DNA of 64,000 nucleotides from NCBI RefSeq assembly GCF_011189575.1, contig NZ_PUJW01000010.1, forward strand, positions 62,001 through 126,000, given 5' to 3'. This DNA comes from Photorhabdus cinerea (lineage in GTDB: Bacteria > Pseudomonadota > Gammaproteobacteria > Enterobacterales > Enterobacteriaceae). Made by a program: the position numbers and the translations under genes. Positions 9,476-17,639 of this stretch are shown here, piece by piece. Every line of letters starts with the position of its first letter. Position 1 is the first letter of the stretch. A model generated the notes under the pieces. That model was not told the origin of the DNA, did no database searches, and saw only the letters and a list, made by a program, of their open reading frames with translations.

Positions 9476-9504
9476 CGGCCCGCCATCAAGCGGGCTGTTT
9501 TTTC
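9476..9504 (+). terminator. intrinsic terminator after tolC
   Basis: GCCCGC (9478–9483), a six-base loop and GCGGGC (9490–9495) are followed by TGTTTTTT. It lies 29 bp after the tolC stop. Confidence 0.85.
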
Positions 9505-9701
9505 TCAACAACGACAATTTTCTCTGAAAGAAAATCCGATATTTATCTCAATACAAATCCTATATAAATCAGAAAAAACCTTCGAATGGATTCCAGCTCT
9601 GGCTATTCACTATTTCTTTCAGATAATAGGCATAGTTAGCAGTCATGCTCCATATTGCCGCGAAAGCACAATTAACCCCTGTGCTAACAGCAAAAGAGAG
9701 T

Positions 9702-9968
9702 TCAATACATAACACTTTCAATGCTCCCCAATATCATCATCACGACAACAGCAATTCCAAGTAAAGCCAGATTTTTCCGCCATAAACCTAAAACAAAAAA
9801 GTAAATGAAACCAAAAAAGAAGGCGATAAAATTCATATTTAACAGAATACGACGCATAGGTGATTCTGCTTTCATGGCAGCTTTATGCTCAGGAGACTTA
9901 GGAGCACCATGCTGTTCAAAGAATGCAAAACGCGTCTGCCATTTTTCTGAATATTGATTTTTATCCAT
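9702..9968 (-). CDS. DUF2628-type small inner-membrane protein
   Basis: This 88-residue protein begins with a soluble stretch (YSEKWQTRFAFFEQHGAP) typical of the DUF2628 family. Two closely spaced hydrophobic segments follow (about residues 46–63 and 67–86) with the characteristic FIAFFFGFIYFFVLGLW core. Such proteins are predicted inner-membrane proteins with no established role. It stands alone on the minus strand between tolC and ygiB, with AT-rich DNA on both sides. The start has a reasonable AAGGAA ten bases upstream. Confidence 0.75.
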   Translation of the reverse strand: MDKNQYSEKWQTRFAFFEQHGAPKSPEHKAAMKAESPMRRILLNMNFIAFFFGFIYFFVLGLWRKNLALLGIAVVVMMILGSIESVMY

Positions 9969-10399
9969 ACTACTTCATTCCTTAATTAAAATAGAAAATA
10001 CAACACAAACATTACAATAATATTTTATTATTAATTTAAAATTATATTCTAGTAATTACCTGCTGGAGTTATCACAGAGGATACTACAATTAGTAGATTC
10101 ATTTACATAATAATCTTACTCGTCCAATTACCCTTAATTTACCAGAAATTATACCGATAAGATTAATACCACAAAATATCAATGACAGCACTGAATTTCA
10201 AAATTAGCCTATCTATTTCACTATATTAATAGCCAAATTAAACGAAATACCCAATAATCAATATCCAGGCCCCCCCTTTATCAGGCAAAAAATAAGGCTA
10301 TCAATCGAAGGTTTATGCTTTAATTTTGTTCATCTTTCCCCTATCCTTAAGACTATTTCATTAAAGAATCACAGACACCTAAAATCTGGATATACGACT
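9969..10399. other. AT-rich intergenic DNA upstream of ygiB
   Basis: No convincing gene is seen. The stretch is AT-rich with many short A/T runs and one isolated C7 run (10269–10275). It must hold the promoters for the DUF2628 gene (minus) and ygiB (plus), but no clear consensus pair could be fixed by eye. Confidence 0.5.
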
Positions 10400-11092
10400 A
10401 TGACAATAAAGCGAACCAAAAACATTAACCACGGCGCATTCCGTAAAGCCTGGCGCAGTTATCGCCTGGCTCCTGTGGCAATAGCTGTCAGTGCAGTTTT
10501 CATGTTATCTGCCTGTGAACAGAGTGATGAAACCGTCTCTCTTTACATGAATGCAGATGATTGTTCCCAAGCAAACCCATCACAAAGTGAGCAATGTACC
10601 CTGACTTACAATAATGCTTTGAAGGAGGCAGAAAAAACAGCACCTAAATATGCGACCAAAGAAGACTGTATTGCTGAATTTGGTGAAGCACAATGTACTC
10701 AAGCTCCAGCACAAGCGGGTCCCGGCACAACCACCAATGGTGAAGCACAGGCTCAGCCGCAACAGAGTGGCAGCTTCTGGATGCCTTTGATGGCAGGTTA
10801 CATGATGGGACGTCTGATGGGCGGCGGTGCAGCAGCACCATCACAACCACTGTTTAGCTCCAAATCCGCAGCCAGCCCGGCAAACGGTAAATTTGTTGAT
10901 GCGACAGGAAAAAGCTATGGCCCTGCAACCGCAGGAGGTCGCACCATGACAGTTCCTAAAACCGCGATGGCACCAAAACCAGCCACAACGACAACCATCA
11001 CTCGTGGCGGCTTCGGTGATTCTGTTGCCAAACAGTCAACAATGCAACGTAGTTCCTCTTCTAGTTCTACTTCCCGTTCAATGGGAGGCTAA
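10400..11092 (+). CDS. ygiB: YgiB family (DUF1190) protein
   Basis: YgiB-family proteins are widespread in Enterobacterales and of unknown function. This 230-residue copy has a basic N-terminus, a hydrophobic segment ending in FMLSAC (Cys39), which looks like a lipobox, and a conserved middle part (ADDCSQANPSQSEQC, ATKEDCIAEFGEAQC). A glycine-rich MAGYMMGRLMGGG segment and a Ser-rich tail ending SMGG follow. The family's C-terminal TITRGGFGDSVAKQS motif is complete. The gene is followed after six bases by ygiC, so the two are almost certainly one operon and may act together, as in E. coli. Confidence 0.9.
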   Translation: MTIKRTKNINHGAFRKAWRSYRLAPVAIAVSAVFMLSACEQSDETVSLYMNADDCSQANPSQSEQCTLTYNNALKEAEKTAPKYATKEDCIAEFGEAQCTQAPAQAGPGTTTNGEAQAQPQQSGSFWMPLMAGYMMGRLMGGGAAAPSQPLFSSKSAASPANGKFVDATGKSYGPATAGGRTMTVPKTAMAPKPATTTTITRGGFGDSVAKQSTMQRSSSSSSTSRSMGG

Positions 11093-11098
11093 TCACGG

Positions 11099-12259
11099 AT
11101 GAAACGCATTGCTATTACCGAGCGCCCGGATTGGCGCGAAAAGGCGGCAGAATATGGCTTTAATTTTCACACCATGTATGACGAACCATATTGGTGTGAA
11201 GATGCTTATTACCAATTTTCTCTCTCCCAAATTGAAGAAATCGAGAATGCCACTGCCGAACTGCATCAGATGTGTTTGCAGGTGGTAGAAAAAGTCGTCG
11301 ATAGTGAAGAATTACTGGCTAAGTTTCAGATCCCAAAACATTGCTGGGATTTTGTCCGCAGCTCCTGGATTACCAGCCAACCGTCACTCTATTCCCGATT
11401 AGATTTAGCTTACGACGGCAAAAGCCCAGCAAAGCTGCTGGAAAATAATGCGGATACACCCACTTCGTTGTATGAGTCCGCCTTTTTCCAATGGATCTGG
11501 TTGGAAGATCAGATGAATGCCGAGCTGCTACCAGCGAACGCCGATCAATTCAACAGTATGCAAGAACAATTAATTGAGCGCTTTGCTCAATTACGTGATG
11601 AACATGGTTTTGGCTTACTGCATATGACCTGTTGTCAAGATACGGAAGAAGATCGCGGTACCATTCAGTATCTACAGGATTGTGCACTGGAAGCGGGTGT
11701 ACCGACTGAATTCCTGTTTATTGAAGATATCGGTCTGGGCGAGAAAGGCCAGTTTACTGATCTGAAAGACCAAGTGATCAGCAATCTATTCAAACTCTAT
11801 CCTTGGGAATTGATGTTCCGTGAGATTTTCGCCACCAAACTGGAAGATGCTGGCGTCCGCTGGCTGGAACCGGCCTGGAAGAGCATTATCTCCAACAAAG
11901 CATTATTGCCAATGTTGTGGAAGATGTTCCCTAATCATCCAAACCTACTGCCCGCTTATTTTGCTGATGATAACTATCCTGCAATGGACAGCTATGTTAT
12001 TAAACCGCTGTTTTCACGGGAAGGAGCTAATATCCGTATCATTGAAAATGGTAAAGAAATTGCCAGTGTTGATGGCCCTTACGGTAAAGAAGGGATGATC
12101 GTACAGCAATTCCATACACTACCAAAATTCGGTGACAGTTATACGCTAATTGGTAGCTGGCTGATAAACGATCAGCCTTGTGGTATTGGTTTGCGTGAAG
12201 ACCGTGAATTGATAACGCAAGATTTATCCCGCTTCTACCCGCATATTATTCTGGATTAA
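11099..12259 (+). CDS. ygiC: YgiC, glutathionylspermidine synthase-like ATP-grasp enzyme
   Basis: YgiC resembles the synthetase half of glutathionylspermidine synthase (GspS) and has an ATP-grasp fold, but lacks the amidase domain. Its substrate is unknown. The 386-residue protein shows MKRIAITERPDWREKAAEYGF at the start, NNADTPTSLYES (a conserved substrate/ATP region), and near the C-terminus KPLFSREGANIRI and GLREDRELIT, typical of the family's ATP-binding half. Length equals E. coli YgiC (386). It is co-transcribed with ygiB, with only six bases between them. Confidence 0.92.
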   Translation: MKRIAITERPDWREKAAEYGFNFHTMYDEPYWCEDAYYQFSLSQIEEIENATAELHQMCLQVVEKVVDSEELLAKFQIPKHCWDFVRSSWITSQPSLYSRLDLAYDGKSPAKLLENNADTPTSLYESAFFQWIWLEDQMNAELLPANADQFNSMQEQLIERFAQLRDEHGFGLLHMTCCQDTEEDRGTIQYLQDCALEAGVPTEFLFIEDIGLGEKGQFTDLKDQVISNLFKLYPWELMFREIFATKLEDAGVRWLEPAWKSIISNKALLPMLWKMFPNHPNLLPAYFADDNYPAMDSYVIKPLFSREGANIRIIENGKEIASVDGPYGKEGMIVQQFHTLPKFGDSYTLIGSWLINDQPCGIGLREDRELITQDLSRFYPHIILD

Positions 12260-12268
12260 TACCCAGCC

Positions 12269-12311
12269 GGGAGGAATTAAGGAAGATAGTAAAACACCGA
12301 AAATTCCTCCC
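12269..12311 (+). terminator. hairpin after ygiC, probable terminator
   Basis: GGGAGGAATT (12269–12278) pairs perfectly with AATTCCTCCC (12302–12311) around a 23-base loop, ten bases past the ygiC stop. There is no long T-tract, so termination strength is uncertain. It may instead protect the 3' end of the ygiBC mRNA. Confidence 0.45.
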
Positions 12312-12685
12312 TTAAACATCCAATTCATAAGAAGAAAAAGGTTTAATTATATTCAGATAATAAGGGAGATTTTTCTTATATGGGAAAGCATTATTAGGAT
12401 ATTTATCCGATTTAGGGAAAACCCAAGGTCTTAGCTCTCTATTTCTCCCGTAATACGCACATCTGCCAACTTACGTCAACTCTCATCCCCATGCTAAGAA
12501 CTGACTCAAAATCAAAAATATATTACGGGTTCTGGTACAAAGCATAAATTATTAATAATGAAATTCTGGATTCAGTCATGGTTGTAGCCCTTTCCGCAGA
12601 CAACATGGCGATAACCTCGCCACAGAAAATCCGAACTAAAGGGCAAAAAGCCTTCACCGAATACAGTAACCAAAAAAGTGATTAT
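12312..12685. other. intergenic DNA between ygiC and ygiD
   Basis: The two genes converge here. Apart from the hairpin before it and a short TGGCGA/TCGCCA palindrome near 12606–12622, I see no gene or RNA. The 73-codon plus-strand frame at 12578 mostly runs antisense into ygiD and has no family resemblance. Confidence 0.5.
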
Positions 12686-13471
12686 TCAACCAACCTGCAC
12701 AGACAACATACTCAGCGAACCGGATTCGATGCCATCGATGGGAATGGAAACCGCCTCTTTTCTATCCCATGCTCCCATAACATACAGCAATGGTAAAAAA
12801 TGTTCAGGAGATGGATTGGATAACAGGCCGTCTTCTCTGTCCAATGCATGAATCAAAGGATAAGGCTGTTCATAGCTGGTAAGGTTATCACACACATAGT
12901 GGTTAAATGCTTCTGCCCAAGGATACGGTTCCGCATTATGCTCTTGCCGCTTCATAGCATGAAGATTGTGCACAACATTACCACTACCCAGAATCAAAAC
13001 TCCTTCATCTCGCAAAGCAGCCAACTTTTTTCCTAATTCATAGTGATATGTCGCAGGTTTAGCATCATCTATACTGAGTTGAACTACAGGAATATTTGCC
13101 TGAGGATACATCTTAATCAGAATGCCCCAAGTCCCGTGATCCAATCCCCATTGATGACGATCTGCATAAACTTCCACAGGTTCCAGCATTTCCTGTACTA
13201 AAGCGGCCAATTCTGGTGATCCCTTAGCCGGGTACTGAGTTTCATGCAGTTCTTGTGGAAAACCACGAAAATCATGGATAGTCTTCGGCTGAGTCATGGC
13301 AGTTACAGCTGTGCCATTGGTATACCAATGCGCAGAAATCGCCAAAATAGCTCTAGGTACTGGCAGTCTTTCGCCAAGTTCACGCCACACATTGGTATAG
13401 CGATTTTCTTCCAGTACATTCATTGGACTGCCATGACCAACAAACAGTGCCGGCATTCTGGAAATATTCAT
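12686..13471 (-). CDS. ygiD: 4,5-DOPA extradiol dioxygenase-like protein YgiD
   Basis: YgiD belongs to the LigB/DODA class of non-haem metal-dependent extradiol dioxygenases. The E. coli protein opens the ring of L-DOPA in vitro, while its natural role is unclear. The 261-residue protein has the metal-binding His in LFVGHGSPM (His14), ISAHWYTNG (His47), GLDHGTWGI and SGNVVHNLH. It lies alone on the minus strand upstream of ribB. In E. coli the zinc transporter gene zupT lies between ygiD and ribB. It is absent here, where only 193 bp separate ygiD from ribB. Confidence 0.9.
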   Translation of the reverse strand: MNISRMPALFVGHGSPMNVLEENRYTNVWRELGERLPVPRAILAISAHWYTNGTAVTAMTQPKTIHDFRGFPQELHETQYPAKGSPELAALVQEMLEPVEVYADRHQWGLDHGTWGILIKMYPQANIPVVQLSIDDAKPATYHYELGKKLAALRDEGVLILGSGNVVHNLHAMKRQEHNAEPYPWAEAFNHYVCDNLTSYEQPYPLIHALDREDGLLSNPSPEHFLPLLYVMGAWDRKEAVSIPIDGIESGSLSMLSVQVG

Positions 13472-13664
13472 AACGACCTCTCAAACAAATATAGGTAATT
13501 TTAATACTTGCAGACAGGTTACGCTTTTAAGATGGGTAAAACAGCGTGCCAAAAGTGATGAAGTTATTCAAAAAAACTGAAAACCACAGCTTAGATAAAC
13601 TGTGGTTCTGAAAAATATACGCGGTTATAACTGATATTTCATCTGGTTATCGAACAATCATACT

Positions 13665-14318
13665 TCAGCAAGCTTTCTGATCCATTGATTGACGATAAGC
13701 GACCAAATCTTCAATAGTTACCACTGGCATATTATGCAGTTTCGCAAATTGCACCACTTCAGGGGTACGAGCCATTGAACCATCATCATTAGTCAATTCA
13801 CACAACACACCTACTGGTTTGAAACCGGCTAAGCTGACTAAATCAACTGTCGCTTCAGTATGCCCCTGACGAGCTAAAACACCGCCCGGCTGAGCGCACA
13901 GCGGGAAAACATGCCCTGGACGATTCAAATCACTGGGTTTCGCATTATCTGCAATCGCTGCACGAACAGTCGTGATACGGTCAGCCGCAGACACCCCCGT
14001 TGTCACCCCTTGGGCCGCCTCAATGGTTACAGTGAAAGCAGTCTGGAACGGGCTGGAGTTATTTTCCACCATCATTGGCAATTGCAATTGCTGACGGCGT
14101 TCTTCTGTCAGGCACAAACAAACAATCCCACTACCATGACGAATAGTGAGTGCCATTTGCTCTATCGTCATGGTCTCGGCCGCAAAAATAATGTCACCTT
14201 CATTTTCACGATCTTCATTATCCAGCACCATCACACCCCGGCCATCACGTAAAGCGTCAATAGCGCATTCAATACGTTCTAATGATGTGCCGTATTCAGA
14301 AAGTAGCGTCTGATTCAT
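13665..14318 (-). CDS. ribB: 3,4-dihydroxy-2-butanone-4-phosphate synthase RibB
   Basis: RibB converts ribulose 5-phosphate to 3,4-dihydroxy-2-butanone 4-phosphate plus formate, supplying the four-carbon unit of riboflavin. The 217-residue protein (E. coli 217) shows DRENEGDIIFAAE with acidic metal ligands, the MTIRHGSGI-type motif (LTIRHGSGIVCLC), SAADRITT and RPGHVFPL/GHTEATVDL, all conserved active-site segments. The frame is open to 14468. The ATG at 14318 is chosen from alignment (MNQTLLSEYG) and because an FMN riboswitch occupies the upstream part. Expression is therefore expected to fall when FMN is plentiful. Confidence 0.96.
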   Translation of the reverse strand: MNQTLLSEYGTSLERIECAIDALRDGRGVMVLDNEDRENEGDIIFAAETMTIEQMALTIRHGSGIVCLCLTEERRQQLQLPMMVENNSSPFQTAFTVTIEAAQGVTTGVSAADRITTVRAAIADNAKPSDLNRPGHVFPLCAQPGGVLARQGHTEATVDLVSLAGFKPVGVLCELTNDDGSMARTPEVVQFAKLHNMPVVTIEDLVAYRQSMDQKAC

Positions 14319-14452
14319 GGTAAAAAACCTCATTAATATTTTATGGATTACCAGAATCAGGGCAGTCTTGAGGAGTTCTCGCCATGGACACACCATAACA
14401 TGATGAAATGCCATAGCCGAAACAACAGACGAGCACAAAGCCCGACAGATGC

Positions 14453-14632
14453 CGTTATTCTCTCCCATCCGGACTATAACCGTCGGCTCCAGAATTGCAC
14501 TGGATCTGCTGACCTCCGCCTTATCATAAAAAGATAACTACAAACGGAGCGCTCGCGGGCTTCACCATGGCCCCCAAAAGATAGCCTAGTGTTACCGCCG
14601 GTGGGGACTTTCACCCCGCCCTGAGATAAGCC
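14453..14632 (-). promoter_or_regulatory. FMN riboswitch (RFN element) of ribB
   Basis: Read on the minus strand the sequence contains the invariant RFN blocks: GGGCGGGGTGAAAGTCCCCA, then ACCGGCGGTAA, a variable arm, GGAGGTCAGCAGATC-like sequence, and near the 3' side CCGACGGTTATAGTCCGGATG. The closing helix is formed by TTATCTC near 14629 with GAGAATAAC near 14455. These match the FMN aptamer known upstream of enterobacterial ribB (the SroG region in E. coli). About 135 nt of expression platform separate it from the ribB start. Confidence 0.95.
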
Positions 14633-14767
14633 AACGAACTATAACGCTAATATTTACCGGGAGCAATCAACAAAATCAGATGTGAAACCTCACTCACAAT
14701 GGCTTGTGGTTTTGCCATCTGGTATTACACTATTCAGAAATTATCTATGTCATCAAAAGGACGTATC

Positions 14768-15055
14768 ATGCTTGATCCCAAAAAAATTGAACAAATTGCC
14801 CGCCAGATCCAAGATTCCCTACCAAAAGGAGTAAAAGAGTTTGGGGGCGATATAGAGAAAAAATTGCGGATGATTTTGCAATCTCAGCTTGGCAAACTTG
14901 ATTTAGTTAGCCGTGAAGAATTTGATATTCAAACTCAGGTTCTATTGCGTACTCGTGAAAAATTAACTGCAATGGAACAACGTTTAAGTGAACTTGAAGC
15001 GAAACTGGAAGATAAAAATGCACTATCCGCTGATAACGCGGAAAAAAAAGAGTAG
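14768..15055 (+). CDS. ubiK: ubiquinone biosynthesis accessory factor UbiK
   Basis: UbiK (YqiC) is a small coiled-coil accessory factor that binds UbiJ and lipids and supports aerobic ubiquinone synthesis. The 95-residue product begins MLDPKKIEQIARQIQDSLP and contains LVSREEFDIQTQVLLRTREK, the core of the BMFP family, followed by a C-terminal coiled coil (MEQRLSELEAKLED). The frame opens at 14699, but the ATG at 14768 has AAGGA seven to eight bases upstream and aligns with E. coli. It is divergent from ribB, as in E. coli. Confidence 0.93.
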   Translation: MLDPKKIEQIARQIQDSLPKGVKEFGGDIEKKLRMILQSQLGKLDLVSREEFDIQTQVLLRTREKLTAMEQRLSELEAKLEDKNALSADNAEKKE

Positions 15056-15561
15056 CGTACATAATAAATATTTATAATTTAAGGTAAACTCACCACTTAT
15101 ATTAGACTCGCCTCTTGTGTAATTACCATTCCATTAAAAGGTGACTGTTAAAGCGGTCACCGAATTTAAATAGAAATGCTCACCAAGTATATCGCCAGTT
15201 CAAATACTCCTGATTAATATTTTAAGGTCTTAATATCCCTGAGAAGGTTTACGGCAATAAAATAATTATCTCTATTTCTGCCCATTGATAGCTATCAATT
15301 AGAAATTTTATGTGATTAACTTCACACTTTTATCGCATTCATATTATCAATATCATAATTTTGTTGTCCTAAAAATAAGAAGGGAAAAATCTTCACTATT
15401 AATCTCGATTTTACCGAATAGAGGTTGTTTATATTCCCTTAAATGCCAGGAATTATTTCCCATTTTCATTTTTCACCGTAAGAACAAGCTGGAAATATCT
15501 TTATATTCAGAGCCAATAAGATAAAACACCAGTTTAATAACACGAAAAAGAGTTTAACAAT
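15056..15561. other. AT-rich intergenic DNA, ubiK to vgrG remnant
   Basis: No gene is supported. GGTGAC (15140–15145) and GTCACC (15157–15162) form a short hairpin that could end the ubiK transcript, though no T-tract follows. The rest is AT-rich and leads into the type VI secretion debris. The 70-codon frame at 15312 has no recognisable features. Confidence 0.5.
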
Positions 15562-15765
15562 ATGGATGGATTAGTCTTCACCTGCCAGATTGGCGAATTA
15601 TCCCAAACCACTTTTCAGGTATCGAAGTTTGAATTACACGAAGAGCTGTCACAGCTTTATTGCCTGACGTTAACTGTAGTGAGTTCGCATAATGATATCC
15701 CATTGAATGAACAATTGGGGACTGCCGCATCGTTGACCATTACCCGTGATGCGTATCACCGATAA
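15562..15765 (+). pseudogene. vgrG: N-terminal fragment of a VgrG (TssI) spike protein
   Basis: VgrG trimers form the puncturing spike of the type VI secretion system. The 67-codon frame carries only the first strands of the VgrG N-terminal (gp27-like) domain, recognisable in FTCQIGELS, FELHEELSQLYCLTLTVVSS and the LNEQLGTAASLTITRD segment. A complete VgrG has 600 or more residues. After TRD the frame ends at 15765 and the sequence passes, one base out of phase, into an unrelated ORF. Nearly all of vgrG has therefore been deleted, probably together with the beginning of the next gene. Confidence 0.75.
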
Positions 15766-16509
15766 CCGTACTGAAGAGCAGAAACAGTACGATGAAGCGT
15801 GGCGAAAAAACTATCAACCCGGTTCACAACACTATAAGAATCCGATACCACTGGCCCCTTTGCCACCCGGTTCTTCTCCCGATGATGAAGTTTTACCCGT
15901 CCCTCCCAAAGAGGGTATACCAGGGACAATCCCACAACCTCTGACTAAAAATCTCCCGCTTGTCAGTACCTCTCCCTGGTCTTTCTTACCCAGCTATGAA
16001 GACTGGGTTGTCCTCGGGCAGGAAGTAGCTAGCCTGACAGAACAAGGTCTGGATTATATCCGCAACAGTACCCGTGAACTCCTTGCTCAGTTTGGAGCAT
16101 GGTTCAGTGAAGCTAGTAAGTGGGCATGTAACGAGATTATTGACCCGATAACCCATCAAGCCAGCTACGTTTTTTCCTGGGTCAGTGAACAAACAGGGAA
16201 AATCGTGACCTGGACTGAGAATGAGATAAAAGCCCAGTGGCAGACCGTGCAACAGGGCATGGATATCACTCTGGAAGAACTAAAAAAATATCAGCTGGAT
16301 GCAAATATTGAAAAAAGTCGGTGAAGAAATGCTGGAAGTGGTTTTGATTATTGCCGACGTTGCCGTTGTTATCCTCGTCACCGTTGCCGTCGCTGCCGCG
16401 CTGATTGCACTTGGTGGAAATTTTGACCGCTGCGGCGGCAGTTAGCACCGCGGCGTTAGCTGCCATTCTAACAATATTGGCGAGTGTGACATTCACTACC
16501 GCTTCATAA
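15746..16509 (+). pseudogene. frameshifted candidate type VI effector with C-terminal hydrophobic hairpin
   Basis: The first open part (to 16324) has a proline-rich linker (PLAPLPPGSSPDDE) followed by a helical region with many Trp (SYEDWVVLGQEVASL, QFGAWFSEASKWA). Reading then shifts at an A6 run near 16312 and again at a T4 run near 16420. Removing one base at each place joins the frame to EVVLIIADVAVVILVTVAV, a glycine turn and a second Ala/Leu-rich hydrophobic stretch, ending at TAA 16507–16509. A helical hairpin at the extreme C-terminus recalls pore-forming toxins. Position after vgrG and before an immunity-like gene suggests a type VI effector. No family was recognised, the start is lost in the vgrG deletion, and function is inference. 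Confidence 0.5.
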
Positions 16510-16526
16510 TGATTTAAGGAGAGAAT

Positions 16527-17236
16527 ATGGAGACTTTTGATTACTTTTCTCGGTTGAAATCGCAACTGACCGCATTTACCTTCCTCAATGGCGATGGGTT
16601 GACTATTTCCCGTCTGGGTCTCTCGATTACCACGACTATTTTCCCTTAGAGTACCAGCTAGCCCTGCGTTATCCTGCTCTGCAAGTAAACTCAGCAGTGC
16701 ACACAGCTAAATTACAGTATGGTCATTCCATCCGGGGGATGAACTGGATCACCCTGCTGTCCAAACGCTTTGTAGGACGACTAGGTGGAGAATCCTGGAT
16801 ACGTAAAACGCTGGCTCGCTACACAGATGTGGTGATTAGTTCTTACTCCAATGGCCTGATGATACGGGCGGGTCAATACCCAGATCTGACACCGCTACCG
16901 GGCAGCGTCCCGGAGAGTTATTTTGCCATTAATCAACTGATACGCCCGATACGAGTGATCCCTCGTGAAGGTCATTCTCTCCATTTTTACGGTGCCGACC
17001 ATTTTGATGATATTTCCACTCTGGCCTGGTATGCCCGTTATGACCGTGAACCTCTGCATGTCACCCCACTCCGGGCTGGTAATCCAGCACTGGTCAGCGG
17101 ATTCTGGCAGGCAGACGGCACGACAGGGAAGCAATATTTCTTTGCTCAGGGAGCCATTGCTTTTGATATTGAAGGCGCAAAGTCAGGGACAACGATGTGG
17201 AATCTGATACGGGAAGCGGAAAATATAATGGAGTAA
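16527..17236 (+). pseudogene. DUF3396-like (type VI immunity family) protein, frameshifted
   Basis: An ATG at 16527 with AAGGAGAG upstream opens a frame beginning METFDYFS. One base is missing around the T-run at 16545–16548, after which the −1 frame continues unbroken to 17236. That main part includes RIYLPQWRWVDYF, a Trp/Gly region (GRLGGESWI) and GLMIRAGQYPDLTPLPGSVP, consistent with the DUF3396 family found next to type VI effectors and annotated as immunity proteins. The pairing with the preceding effector candidate follows from order only. Without readthrough the product would have 40 residues. Internal initiation at 16697 could still give a 179-residue C-terminal piece. Confidence 0.55.
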
Positions 17237-17239
17237 ACG

Positions 17240-17512
17240 ATGAGAAGTGTAGTAGAAGGAAAGAAAATTATACTTAAAGGTGATATCACCACAACCGGAG
17301 GAAAAGTTTTAAATGGCTCCGGTTTGGTAAACCAACAACAATCAGTTGCCTGTAAAGGCGACCCGATGTTTTGCCCTGCTTGCCAACAAACAGGCGCTAT
17401 TGCAGAAGGCTCCAATTTATTCAATATACAAGGAATACCTGTTGCACTGGAAGGGCACCTTGTTAATTGTGGTTACCCAACCGGAGCCTGCCGATTAAAG
17501 GCGCGAGCATAA
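17240..17512 (+). CDS. PAAR-domain protein (type VI spike tip)
   Basis: PAAR proteins cap the VgrG spike and sharpen it, often carrying or recruiting effectors. This intact 90-residue protein has the family's pattern: GDITTTGGKV, CKGDPMFCPACQQTGAIAEGS, and GIPVALEGHLVNCGYPTGAC, in which Cys/His residues form the tip zinc site. It begins three bases after the preceding immunity-like gene, with GGAG six bases before the ATG, so the cassette was one operon. It is an orphan: no tss structural genes occur in this window. It could still work with a type VI apparatus elsewhere in the genome. Confidence 0.85.
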   Translation: MRSVVEGKKIILKGDITTTGGKVLNGSGLVNQQQSVACKGDPMFCPACQQTGAIAEGSNLFNIQGIPVALEGHLVNCGYPTGACRLKARA

Positions 17513-17639
17513 ATATTAAATGCCAAAGCCCTTAATTGAATACTCACAAAACTATGCCGCTGGAGTATTCTATTTTTCACTCCAATCGGCATACTCTTAC
17601 CAGTACCTTATTTCTCAGCAAATTCTATTAAAGAATCAT

